Assembly: GCA_035296965.1 (NCBI GenBank)
Contig: DATGZX010000183.1
Span: forward strand, 1 to 64,000
From: DATGZX01 sp035296965
Lineage (GTDB): Bacteria; Planctomycetota; Planctomycetia; Gemmatales; Gemmataceae
Direction of reading: 5' to 3'
Length of the DNA: 64,000 nucleotides
In this document: in pieces, positions 1-8,074 of the stretch
Numbering within the stretch: position 1 is the first letter of the stretch
Layout: each line of letters begins with the position of its first letter
Position numbers and translations under genes: made by a program
Notes under the pieces: generated by a model
What the model saw: only the letters and a program-made list of their open reading frames with translations
What the model was told of the DNA's origin: nothing
Database searches by the model: none

Positions 1-1
1 G

Positions 2-121
2 AGGGAGGCCGCCGAACAGGCCGACCTCGAGGAAATCGCCAACCGCTTGGAAACGCCAACCGGCCTGCTGCGTCTACGCCGAATGCTTAAGCGCGCTCTG
101 CCCAAGGAGGTCGCAGCGTGA
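2..121 (+). CDS. C-terminal end of an unidentified small protein, possibly the partner of the following PIN gene
   Basis: The window opens inside a reading frame whose last 39 residues are visible (RAEEQADLEE-like acidic start, then a basic tail RLRRMLKRALPKEVAA) before a TGA at 119-121. The next gene's GTG start at 118 overlaps this stop, which is the usual arrangement of an antitoxin followed by its VapC toxin. No DNA-binding motif can be judged from so short a piece. The antitoxin role is inferred from position and overlap only; the start lies outside the window. Confidence 0.5.
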   Translation, partial: REAAEQADLEEIANRLETPTGLLRLRRMLKRALPKEVAA

Positions 122-489
122 AGAAAAGCGCAACTTCAAAACTCAGCCCCTACCTTCCGCATCTTGCCAACGCAACTTGGGTTTTGAGTTTTCAGACAGT
201 TGCAGAGATGCGCTTCGGAGCCCTGAAAGCCAAGTGGGGAGCGCGCCGTCGGTCCGAACTAGAGGAGTTTTTCAGGGGCTTCACCGTCCTGGGCTACAAC
301 GATGCGCTGGTTACGGCATGGGCCGAGATCATGGTCCAGGCCACAAAGGTTGGGCGACGCTTGGAAGCAGGAGACCCGTGGATCGCGGCAACCTCAAAAT
401 TCCTATCGGCTCCCTTGCTCACGCACGATCAACACTTCGCGATAGAGGCTTGCCCTTCCATCGTTGTCCACAGGTATTTACCTGCCTGA
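118..489 (+). CDS. VapC-like PIN domain protein lacking the N-terminal catalytic strand
   Basis: PIN-domain toxins are Mg-dependent ribonucleases. The middle and end of this 123-residue product match the family: the VAEMRFGALKAKWGARRR segment carries the conserved Glu after the second strand, GDPWIAATS holds the third acidic position, and LLTHDQHF is the typical end of the fold. The usual N-terminus, a strand ending in Asp-Thr-Asp/Asn, is absent: the GTG start falls where the second helix should begin. In the same frame upstream there is a stop at 88-90 and no DT motif, so the first metal ligand cannot be recovered by a longer start. The GTG overlaps the preceding stop. It is either a decayed toxin or a non-catalytic PIN protein. 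Confidence 0.6.
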   Translation: MKKSATSKLSPYLPHLANATWVLSFQTVAEMRFGALKAKWGARRRSELEEFFRGFTVLGYNDALVTAWAEIMVQATKVGRRLEAGDPWIAATSKFLSAPLLTHDQHFAIEACPSIVVHRYLPA

Positions 490-582
490 CGTGGTCGTTT
501 TGCGCATTCGGCATATTAAGACCCAAGTATCATTTCGACGATGGCCGATCCATGTGGCACCTGATATGGAGAAGCAACTGCT

Positions 583-1482
583 ATGAGACACAAGTGGTTC
601 CTATCGGGCGTCCTGCTGCTCGCTTGCACGTCGCTAACCCGTGGAGGAGAAATGGGCGAAGAAGGTTTTGCCGACTCCAACGGCGTCAAGATCCATTACG
701 TAACGATGGGGAAAGGTCCCCTGGTGGTGATGCTTCACGGCTTTCCCGACTTCTGGTACACCTGGCGTGACCAGATGCCCGCGCTTGCCAAGCATTTCCA
801 GGTCGTGGCCATCGATCTGCGCGGCTACAACAATAGCGATCAGCCCAAAGGCGTCGAAAACTACACGGTGGATAAGCTCGTCGGCGACGTGGAGGCCGTC
901 GTCAAGCACTTCAAGCAGGACAAGGCCGTTATTGTGGGGCACGATTGGGGCGGCATGATCGCCTGGGCATTCGCGATGGCTCACCCGGAAAAGACCGACC
1001 GTCTCATCATCCTGAACCTGCCTCACCCGAAAGGCATGTTGCGTGAATTGGCCAACAACCCAGAGCAGCAGAAGAACAGCCAGTACGCGCGCGACTTCCA
1101 GAAGCCCGATGCGGCCAAGAAGGTGCGGCCGGAGCTTCTCGCCTCCTTGGTCGAAAAGGAACCCGAGGCACACAAGAAATACCTAGAAGCATTCAAACGC
1201 TCCTCCATGGAGGGAATGCTGAATTACTACAAGGCCAACTATCCGCGTGAGCCATACCAGGCCAATCGCGAATTCCCACCGGTGAAGTGCCCGGTGCTGA
1301 TGTTCCATGGGCTCAAGGACAAGTACCTGCTCTCCGGCGCCTTGAACGGCACCTGGAACTGGGTCGAGCAAGACCTGACGCTCATCACCGTGCCGGGGGC
1401 CGGCCACTTCGTGCACCGGGACGCACCGGAGCTTGTCACGCATAACATGGTGAACTGGCTGACGCGCGACCAGGCGAAGTGA
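583..1482 (+). CDS. Exported alpha/beta hydrolase of the epoxide hydrolase / haloalkane dehalogenase group
   Basis: 299 residues. The N-terminus has a basic start, a hydrophobic stretch (FLSGVLLLACTSL) and looks like a signal peptide, possibly a lipoprotein signal, so the enzyme probably works in the cell envelope. The hydrolase core shows the oxyanion motif HGFP at 52-55, the nucleophile elbow GHDWGG with Asp121, the acid Asp246 in GLKDKY and the base His275 in GAGHFVHRD. An Asp rather than Ser nucleophile followed by Trp is typical of epoxide hydrolases and dehalogenases. Cap-domain tyrosines lie in LNYYKANYP near 213-221. The substrate is unknown. The stop overlaps a possible GTG start of the following peptidase gene, so the two are probably one transcript. 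Confidence 0.85.
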   Translation: MRHKWFLSGVLLLACTSLTRGGEMGEEGFADSNGVKIHYVTMGKGPLVVMLHGFPDFWYTWRDQMPALAKHFQVVAIDLRGYNNSDQPKGVENYTVDKLVGDVEAVVKHFKQDKAVIVGHDWGGMIAWAFAMAHPEKTDRLIILNLPHPKGMLRELANNPEQQKNSQYARDFQKPDAAKKVRPELLASLVEKEPEAHKKYLEAFKRSSMEGMLNYYKANYPREPYQANREFPPVKCPVLMFHGLKDKYLLSGALNGTWNWVEQDLTLITVPGAGHFVHRDAPELVTHNMVNWLTRDQAK

Positions 1483-1487
1483 CTGCC

Positions 1488-2204
1488 ATGCGACTCCTTC
1501 TGGGCAGCGGCGGTTTTCGTACCGAGGAACGTCGCGCCCGACTGACCGGGCAAATGCAGTCGTTCTTCGGCAACATCGAGCGCTTGCTGTTCATCCCCTA
1601 TGCTCGGAACGATCACGACCGCTATATCGAGGACCTCGTCGAGAAGGGCCTGCACGCGGGCTATGCGCTCGATGGCATCCACCAGCGCGCCGATCCCAGG
1701 AAAGCAGTCCAGGATGCTTCAGCAATCTATGTCGGCGGCGGCAACACCTTTCGCTTGCTGGCCGCTCTCTATCGTTTCGATCTTTTGGAAATGATTCGCC
1801 AGCGTGTGCAGGCCGGCGTCCCCTACCTGGGGGTCAGCGCCGGCACCAACGTCGCCTGTCCGACAATCATGACCACGAACGACATGCCAATCGTCTATCC
1901 GCCGAGTTTCCAGGCGCTCGGCCTCGTGCCTTTCCAGATCAATCCTCATTATTTCGCAGGCCAGACCCACATCAAGCGTTCGGACGGTTTCCAGGAGCAC
2001 TTCGGCGAGACGCGCGACCAGCGCATCAACGAATTCCACGAAATGAATGACACGCCGGTGGTCGGCCTCTGGGAAGGCGGAATCCTGCACATCGAAGAGG
2101 GAAAGGTCACGCTTGTGGCCGCTCCGGCGCGCATCTTTCGCAAGGGGCAAGAACCTGTTGATGTGGAGCCTGAGGCACGACTTGATCCCTGGCTGAACGC
2201 CTGA
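1488..2204 (+). CDS. pepE: Peptidase E (alpha-aspartyl dipeptidase, family S51)
   Basis: The product cleaves dipeptides with N-terminal aspartate. From the ATG at 1488 it is 238 residues, close to the E. coli enzyme. The family signatures are plain: FIPYA near the N-terminus, YVGGGNTFRLL, the nucleophile Ser117 in GVSAGTNVACPT, TTNDMPIVYP, and FQINPHYF carrying the catalytic His154. The last third has GETRDQRINEF and VVGLWEGG as in PepE. A GTG at 1479 in the same frame overlaps the upstream stop and could give three more residues; ATG 1488 is preferred because the family starts directly with MxLLL. It sits directly behind the hydrolase gene and likely shares its transcript. Confidence 0.92.
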   Translation: MRLLLGSGGFRTEERRARLTGQMQSFFGNIERLLFIPYARNDHDRYIEDLVEKGLHAGYALDGIHQRADPRKAVQDASAIYVGGGNTFRLLAALYRFDLLEMIRQRVQAGVPYLGVSAGTNVACPTIMTTNDMPIVYPPSFQALGLVPFQINPHYFAGQTHIKRSDGFQEHFGETRDQRINEFHEMNDTPVVGLWEGGILHIEEGKVTLVAAPARIFRKGQEPVDVEPEARLDPWLNA

Positions 2205-2617
2205 GGAAAAAAAGCGGCCGCGTCTGCCGCGCCAGGGGTACCAATCCACAAAACACGACAGGCCGCGGCCAAAGTTTCAAAGAGTTGCGTAGTGTACCGA
2301 CGAGAAGATGAGAATACGATGAAAGCAATGGATGACGCGCCTGTCACCATGTTCAGGTCATGGAACGCATGCTGAGTTGGGCCGGGTGAAGGGGGCCGCA
2401 CCTGCCAGACATGCACCGCGTTCAGCGCCAATGCGGTTGCCGTTCGACTCTCACCCCTTCCTCGCTTGCTAAAAGTCCTACAGATCGGCTGACCGGTCCG
2501 AAGCACGTAAGAATTGCCCCCGGCGCGCTGAGCCGGTTGCATTTTGCCTCGCCGCATTCCGATGAAAAGGAAGTCCGCAACTATGCTCCGCAGCTTTGAC
2601 ATCGAGGAATCAGCAAC
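2205..2617. other. Intergenic region, 413 bases, no gene seen
   Basis: Both strands were read. Short open frames here have no ribosome-binding site and no recognisable motif. Only the last 20 bases are interpretable: a GAGGA ribosome-binding site in front of the ATG at 2618. No convincing promoter or terminator was found. Confidence 0.5.
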
Positions 2618-3181
2618 ATGAAAAGCGCACGCCTTTCACGCGCCCTGCTCGCCGCGGCGGTGGGTGCCGGGGTTTGGGTCGGCCTGGTCCGCGCGCAAGA
2701 GCCAATTGTGGCGCCAAGCCCCAGTCGGGAGGCCATGGCGGCCCCTGCCCTCGTGCCTGGCGGGCCCATGTTCGTCCAGCCGCCGTTGCAATATATCTCC
2801 CCCGAGGCATCGAGCGCAGCGCCCAGCCCGCTCTCGAATCCGCTTATCGTGCAAGTTCATCCCCAATTTCAAAGCCCGCCTTTCATACCGCCGGACGCCA
2901 TAGCCGCCCCGGAGCCGACGGTGGACGATTATCCCGGCAAGCACGGCTGCGTCGCCAATTGGTTGCACCGCCACAATTTCTGCTGCTATGCCAATGTCAA
3001 TAGTGTCGGCTGCGGCAGCCTGAAGTCCGAGTGCACTTTCATCTTCGGATCCTGCCGGGCGTTCTATAGCGAACCCTGCCTGCCGGGCAAACCTGCCCCG
3101 CCCTATTACCCCGCCTACTATGGCTTCAGTCCGCCGCCCGGGTTCAACGGCTACAAAAAAGCCGGCTGCGGCTGCCCTTGA
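2618..3181 (+). CDS. Secreted proline- and cysteine-rich protein of unknown function
   Basis: 187 residues. A signal peptide (basic MKSARLSR, then ALLAAAVGAGVWVGLVRAQ) predicts export with cleavage after about residue 26. The following 80 residues are Pro/Ala/Ser-rich and probably disordered. The C-terminal part is Cys-rich: CVANWLHRHNFCCYANV, GCGSLKSECTFIFGSC, CLPG and a closing GCGCP, with a Tyr/Pro-rich stretch between. The cysteines could form disulphides or bind metal; the latter is suggested only by the neighbouring copper ATPase 76 bases downstream. A GAGGA site precedes the ATG. I do not recognise a named family. Confidence 0.7.
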   Translation: MKSARLSRALLAAAVGAGVWVGLVRAQEPIVAPSPSREAMAAPALVPGGPMFVQPPLQYISPEASSAAPSPLSNPLIVQVHPQFQSPPFIPPDAIAAPEPTVDDYPGKHGCVANWLHRHNFCCYANVNSVGCGSLKSECTFIFGSCRAFYSEPCLPGKPAPPYYPAYYGFSPPPGFNGYKKAGCGCP

Positions 3182-3257
3182 ACGATTCCGTAAAATATTC
3201 CGTGGTGCGCGTTCGACGTAGCGCGCGTAGGTCAGCCACGGGATATGGAAACGGAAC

Positions 3258-5627
3258 ATGACGCATGAACCCGGCCAATCGCCTCCTTCACCGGAACAGG
3301 GTCGCAGCCGCACCCTGTTCCCGCTTGTTTCTTCCCCGCAGCCTTCGGCCAAAGATCCCGTTTGCGGCATGACGGTCGATCCTGCCACCGCCCGCGCGTC
3401 GCACACCTACAACGGCGTATCGTACTTTTTCTGCTGTCCCTTGTGTCTGCAGAAGTTCCAGGCACATCCCGAACAATTTATCGGCGGCCCAGATACGGCG
3501 CACCCCAAGCCCGTAGTCGAGGCTCCTGCTTCTGCAGGTCCCGTAGCGCAGATTGAGTATATCTGTCCCATGCACCCGGAAGTGGTCAGCGACCGGCCGG
3601 GGAGTTGCCCCAAATGCGGCATGGCACTCGAGCCGCGCACTGCGCTGGCGGAGGAAGGCCCCAATCCGGAATTGGTGGACATGAGCCGCCGTTTCTGGAT
3701 TGGCGTGATCCCTAGCGCCCTCCTTTTCCTGCTGGATATGGGCGGCATGGTTTTCCATCTGCCGCATTCCCCGGTCCTGAGCTGGGTTCAATTGATACTG
3801 GCCACGCCGGTCGTGCTGTGGTGCGGTTGGCCCTTTTTTCAGCGGGCCTGGGCGTCGGTCACCCACCGCAGTCCCAATATGTTCACGCTAATCGCGCTGG
3901 GGGTTGGTGCTGCCTACGCATACAGCGTGGCGGCTACCGTAGCGCCACACGCTTTTCCAGAGGGGTTTCAGACGCAAGGCGTCGTGATGCCCTACTTCGA
4001 AACCGCGGCAATGATCACCGTACTCGTTCTGCTTGGACAGGTGCTGGAGCTGCGGGCACGCAGCCAGACCAGCTCTGCCATCCGCAAATTGCTCGGCCTG
4101 GCGCCCAAGACCGCGCGCATCGTGCGTAGCGACGGCCGGGAGGAAGACATCCCCCTCGAACAAGTGCAGCCCGGAGACACGCTGCGCATTAGACCTGGAG
4201 AAAAAGTGCCAGTGGATGGAGTCGTTGTCGAGGGGCATAGCGCGGTGGATGAGTCGATGATCTCGGGCGAACCTATCCCAGTGGAAAAGGAAGCCGCTTC
4301 CAAGGTAATAGGCGGCACGATCAATGGAACCGGGACCCTGCTCATGCGCGCCGAGCGCGTGGGCTCAGGCACATTGCTGGCTCACATCGTGCGCATGGTG
4401 AGCGAGGCGCAGCGCAGCCGCGCACCCGTTCAGCGCCTGGTGGATCAAGTTTCCGCCTACTTCATGCCCGCGGTGATCGCCGTCAGCATCCTGACCTTCA
4501 TTGGCTGGAGTGTGCTGGGGCCGGAGCCACGTCTGCTGCACGCTCTGATTAGTGCTATCGCGGTGTTGATCATCGCCTGTCCGTGCGCTCTCGGTCTCGC
4601 CACGCCGATGGCCATCATGGTAGGCACCGGCCGCGGCGCGGAACAAGGCGTTCTCATCCGCGATGCCGAGGCCCTTGAGACTTTGTACAAGGCGGACACG
4701 CTGATCGTCGATAAGACCGGCACGCTCACCGAGGGAAAACCCAGAGTGGATGCGGTGGAGGCAATTGGCGAGATTTCCCCGGATGAGCTGCTGCGCCTGT
4801 CCGCCAGTCTGGAACGCGCCAGCGAACACCCGCTGGCAGCAGCTTTCGTCAAGAAGGCAACGGAAAAGCAGCTGGCTCTCGCCGAGGTGCGCGATTTTCA
4901 ATCGTTCACCGGCAAGGGCGTTGTGGGCATGGTGGATGGGCGGAAGGTCGTTCTCGGCACGCGCGCTCTTCTCGAGGAACAGGGTATCGATGCGCAAGCG
5001 CTGGCCGCTCATCTTGACGAATTGCGCGGCGAAGGCCAAACAGTGGTATTGGTGGCCGTCGACGGCAAAACGGCGGGCCTGGTCAGCGTGGTCGATCCGA
5101 TTCGCGTGTCCACGCCCGAGGCGATCCGGCAACTGCACGCGGAGGGCTTGCGCATCATCATGGTGACCGGCGACAACAGGCTGACGGCCCGCGCCGTAGC
5201 CCGCGGCCTCGGCATCGATGAGGTGGTCGCGGAGGTCCTGCCCAAAGAGAAAAGCGACATCGTGAGAAAGTTGCAGGATGAGGGCCGCATCGTCGCGATG
5301 GCCGGCGATGGCATCAACGACGCCCCCGCCCTGGCCCAGGCCAACATCGGCATCGCCATGGGCGCCGGCACCGACATCGCGATGGAGAGCGCCGGCCTCA
5401 CCCTCATCCAGGGCGATTTACGGGCGCTGGCCCGTGCCAGGCATTTGAGCCGGGCGACCATGCGCACGATTCGCCAAAACCTTTTTCTCGCCGTGGTCTA
5501 CAACGCACTGAGTATCCCTCTGGCCGCTTTCGGCATTCTGCATCCCATTGTTGCGAGCGCCGCGATGAGCCTGAGTTCTGTGTCCGTCGTGGGCAATTCC
5601 CTGCGACTGCGGCGGAGTTCGTTGTGA
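3258..5627 (+). CDS. copA: Copper-translocating P1B-type ATPase with YHS and heavy-metal-binding N-terminal domains
   Basis: 789 residues; an inner-membrane pump that exports Cu using ATP. Domain order: YHS domain at about 31-76 (DPVCGMTVD, FFCCPLC), a heavy-metal-binding domain at about 100-127 (YICPMHPEV, GSCPKCGMALEP), then the transporter core. Core motifs: SGEPIPVEK in the actuator domain, the metal-site CPC at 441-443, the phosphorylated Asp485 in DKTGTLTEGKP, and GDGINDAPALAQANIG around Asp684. The last helices contain YN and MSLSSVSVVGNSLRL, the pattern of Cu(I) pumps. There is no HMA domain (no GMTCxxC); the YHS/HMBD pair replaces it. The upstream neighbour is the Cys-rich secreted protein. 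Ag(I) as an additional substrate cannot be excluded. Confidence 0.93.
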   Translation: MTHEPGQSPPSPEQGRSRTLFPLVSSPQPSAKDPVCGMTVDPATARASHTYNGVSYFFCCPLCLQKFQAHPEQFIGGPDTAHPKPVVEAPASAGPVAQIEYICPMHPEVVSDRPGSCPKCGMALEPRTALAEEGPNPELVDMSRRFWIGVIPSALLFLLDMGGMVFHLPHSPVLSWVQLILATPVVLWCGWPFFQRAWASVTHRSPNMFTLIALGVGAAYAYSVAATVAPHAFPEGFQTQGVVMPYFETAAMITVLVLLGQVLELRARSQTSSAIRKLLGLAPKTARIVRSDGREEDIPLEQVQPGDTLRIRPGEKVPVDGVVVEGHSAVDESMISGEPIPVEKEAASKVIGGTINGTGTLLMRAERVGSGTLLAHIVRMVSEAQRSRAPVQRLVDQVSAYFMPAVIAVSILTFIGWSVLGPEPRLLHALISAIAVLIIACPCALGLATPMAIMVGTGRGAEQGVLIRDAEALETLYKADTLIVDKTGTLTEGKPRVDAVEAIGEISPDELLRLSASLERASEHPLAAAFVKKATEKQLALAEVRDFQSFTGKGVVGMVDGRKVVLGTRALLEEQGIDAQALAAHLDELRGEGQTVVLVAVDGKTAGLVSVVDPIRVSTPEAIRQLHAEGLRIIMVTGDNRLTARAVARGLGIDEVVAEVLPKEKSDIVRKLQDEGRIVAMAGDGINDAPALAQANIGIAMGAGTDIAMESAGLTLIQGDLRALARARHLSRATMRTIRQNLFLAVVYNALSIPLAAFGILHPIVASAAMSLSSVSVVGNSLRLRRSSL

Positions 5628-5670
5628 ATTCCATTTGACCTGCGATTCAGCTCCTCGGGACGGCACTTCG

Positions 5671-6786
5671 TCATTCCTTGCGCTTGCGTTGGGCATACTC
5701 CTGCTCCAACTGCCGCATCAGTCCAGGCAACCGCTCCATCAACCGGCGCGGTTTCCGCGGTGCGTGCTTCGCCAGAGAGTATGCCGTCAGCAGTGGCAGC
5801 GCGACGGTCGAGTCGAGATAGCACGTGAGCGTATCGGGTAGCTGTGCAGGATCCACCTTGCCCCACGTCATGGCCTCTTGAGGCGTCGCTCCGCTCAGAC
5901 CGCCGGTGTCCGGGCGGGCGTCGGTCACTTGCAGGAAATAGTCGTGGCCGCTTTCGTCCAGGCCCAACACTTCCTGAATTTGCGGCTCGGTTTGCAGAAT
6001 GAAGTTCTTGGGCGAGCCGCCGCCAAGGATCAGGACGCCGCTGCGGCCTTCCTTCTTGGCGTCGTAGACAAGCGCGGCGCTCTGATTGACGTCTTGTAAG
6101 GGATCAATGCGCAGGGCAGAACCTTCCAGTTGCAATGCGGCCAGGTTCATGCCGATGGAACTGTCGCCGGGCGACGATGTGAAGATGGGCACGCCGTAGC
6201 GGTAAGCCGCCCCCAAAAGACTGTGGCCCTTGCGGCCATTCTCCTCCTCGTGGGCGGCCACGTATTTGCCGACCAGATAATGGAATTCGGCAGTCCCCAT
6301 CGTGCGCTGAAACGCTTCGCCGCGGCAAAGCGTGCGGTAGAAGCGATCGGTGCCGAGCAAGTTTTCATAGTCGAAGACGATGTCGTAGATCCGGATCACC
6401 TGGTTCTCGCGGAGCTGCACATCGTTCAGGCCTGGGCGCGATTGGTGCATGTCCATGCCCAGGGCGAAATGCGTGTCGTGGTAGAGGTTGGCGCCCGTGC
6501 TCACGATCCAGTCGATGAAACCCGCTTCCACCAGCGGCACCAGGCAAGAGATGCCAAGGCCGGCCGGCGTGAGTGCCCCGCTCAGCGATAGGCCGACGGT
6601 CGTCTCGTCTGCGAGCATCTTGGTCGTGAAGAGCCGGCAAGCTTCGCGCAGGCGACCGGCGTTATAAGATAGGAAGGCTTCGTCGATGACTTGCACCAGG
6701 CCGGCCTGGGCCGTGAGAGGCGGAGGAGCGATACGCTGGTGGCTGATGCTGTGCAGGTACTTGTTCTTGGCACCGGTCGGCTTCAC
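5671..6786 (-). CDS. Deoxyhypusine-synthase-like enzyme, probably a polyamine (homospermidine or related) synthase
   Basis: 371 residues from a GTG at 6786, chosen because AAGGAG lies six bases upstream of it; an ATG at 6858 in the same frame would add 24 unlikely residues. The fold is that of NAD-dependent deoxyhypusine synthase: TVGLSLSGALTPAG, GFIDWIVSTGANLYHD, TSSPGDSSIGMN and GGGSPKNF, in which Lys260 corresponds to the lysine that forms the imine intermediate in the eukaryotic enzyme. Bacteria have no eIF5A, so bacterial members are thought to transfer aminobutyl groups to small amines. No other polyamine gene is nearby. It lies convergent to copA and 75 bases downstream of the SDR gene on the same strand. 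Confidence 0.85.
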   Translation of the reverse strand: MKPTGAKNKYLHSISHQRIAPPPLTAQAGLVQVIDEAFLSYNAGRLREACRLFTTKMLADETTVGLSLSGALTPAGLGISCLVPLVEAGFIDWIVSTGANLYHDTHFALGMDMHQSRPGLNDVQLRENQVIRIYDIVFDYENLLGTDRFYRTLCRGEAFQRTMGTAEFHYLVGKYVAAHEEENGRKGHSLLGAAYRYGVPIFTSSPGDSSIGMNLAALQLEGSALRIDPLQDVNQSAALVYDAKKEGRSGVLILGGGSPKNFILQTEPQIQEVLGLDESGHDYFLQVTDARPDTGGLSGATPQEAMTWGKVDPAQLPDTLTCYLDSTVALPLLTAYSLAKHAPRKPRRLMERLPGLMRQLEQEYAQRKRKE

Positions 6787-6861
6787 GAGATTCTCCTTGG
6801 AAAAGCCATTTGCGCTCAGGCTAGAGGTTGGGTGGGCCAGCGTCAACCAAGGGCTCAATCG

Positions 6862-7782
6862 TCAACGCGGCTGTCGATGGGCGTCAATTAACTCCCTGAC
6901 CGTTTGACGCAGAAGTGCCTCGCCGCCGAATGCCATGCCCAGAGATCGGATTTTTTCCGCGACGATTTGATGTTTCGGGCCACGATTTAGGTTGGCAATC
7001 GTGCTGGCGCTGCCGGTCAATTCCTTGGCGATGCGGGCCACTTCTTGCTCGCTGACGTAGCGGTCGTAACAGTTGAATGCTTGGCCTGCGATGCGCTTGG
7101 CGTCGGCTTCCAGGAGCAAGCCGACGGCCCTGGCAACGTCCGCGGCGTGAACTTCCTTGCCGCCAGTCGCCGTGGATATCTGCTCGCCGCGCAGGACCTG
7201 GCCGACCAGTTCGAACCATCGGCTAGCGCTCGGTGGCTCGGCCAGACCATAGATTCCCGTCGGTCGTAGTGCGCAGATGGGCCAGCCTTCGCCTAACCCA
7301 TAACTGTGCACGAACTTTTCCAATGCCGCTTTGTGAGCCCCGTAATGGCGCATGGGCCACAGTGGATGCGTTTCATCCAACGGCCGGTCGTCGAGGATCA
7401 CTTCGTGCACCGCACACGAGGAGATAAACACAAACCGCGGCACTCCTGCTGCCCGCGCCGCCTGAAAGAGCCGCAATGAGCCCATCAAATTGGCTTGCAG
7501 GAACTGTTCGAGATCAATAGTGGGCCGCTGCCGAGAATGACGCGGGCCTTCCCACTCCAATGCGGCGTGCACCACCGCACCCACGCCGCGAACGAGAGCC
7601 TCGGTCGCCGGGACATCGCCGAGACTGCCGGTCAACCATTCGATCGCAGGGGCGGCATCCCCAAACCCGCTGCGATTGCTGCCGGAACGATACCAACAGC
7701 GCAGTGAATGTCCACTGCCAGCCAAGTGTCGAACCACATACCGGCCCAAGAACCCCGTCGCCCCTGTAACGGCAATCAGCAT
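6862..7782 (-). CDS. NAD(P)-dependent epimerase/dehydratase (extended SDR)
   Basis: 306 residues. The Rossmann motif TGATGFLG is at 6-13, and the catalytic residues are Ser121/Ser122 in FISSCAVHE and the YxxxK pair Tyr147/Lys151 in HYGAHKAALE. RPTGIYG is the usual substrate-loop motif of nucleotide-sugar epimerases and related dehydrogenases. The C-terminal part (ADVARAVGLLLEA, FNCYDRYVSEQEVARI) is typical of the extended SDR family. The substrate cannot be deduced. It could be co-transcribed with the deoxyhypusine-synthase-like gene. Confidence 0.85.
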   Translation of the reverse strand: MLIAVTGATGFLGRYVVRHLAGSGHSLRCWYRSGSNRSGFGDAAPAIEWLTGSLGDVPATEALVRGVGAVVHAALEWEGPRHSRQRPTIDLEQFLQANLMGSLRLFQAARAAGVPRFVFISSCAVHEVILDDRPLDETHPLWPMRHYGAHKAALEKFVHSYGLGEGWPICALRPTGIYGLAEPPSASRWFELVGQVLRGEQISTATGGKEVHAADVARAVGLLLEADAKRIAGQAFNCYDRYVSEQEVARIAKELTGSASTIANLNRGPKHQIVAEKIRSLGMAFGGEALLRQTVRELIDAHRQPR

Positions 7783-7973
7783 AAAACCACCTCATGTCTT
7801 GGTACCCAGGCTCTCGCGCTGGCCCCCTGACGCTTTGCGTCTGGTCCGGTTGCGTTCGCACCAAACGAAGGGCCTTTGCTCCCCTTGTTTTATCCGTTTT
7901 TCACTTCCGGGCTTGCTTCTCTCTGGATTAGATCCGCTCGCGCCATTACCATCACTTCTAGACGACCGACCGC

Positions 7974-8044
7974 GATTCGGCGGTGGGTCAGGTTTCCAAC
8001 CTGACCGGACAGATTGGAAATCTGTCCCACTCAGCTGCCGATTC
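7974..8044 (+). repeat. Palindromic repeat family 1, copy 1 (71 bp)
   Basis: Begins with GATTCGGC and ends with GCCGATTC (one mismatch to the inverted end). Inside are two adjacent hairpins: GGTCAGGTT-TCC-AACCTGACC and GGACAGATT-GGA-AATCTGTCC, each with a nine-base perfect stem. The same unit occurs at 17938-18008 and, inverted, at 22561-22632. It sits just upstream of the DUF362 gene. It carries no gene of its own and looks like a small non-autonomous, MITE- or REP-like element. Confidence 0.9.
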
Positions 8045-8074
8045 TCCGATGGCCCACCCTGCAGGATAATCAAC

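Noticed and set aside
177..770. Open frame overlapping the PIN gene and the hydrolase start
   Set aside because: Out of frame with two better-supported genes and without recognisable sequence.
7676..8074. N-terminal extension of the DUF362 protein by 133 codons
   Set aside because: It overlaps the divergent SDR gene and runs through repeat family 1. The Tat signal and a ribosome-binding site mark 8075 as the start.
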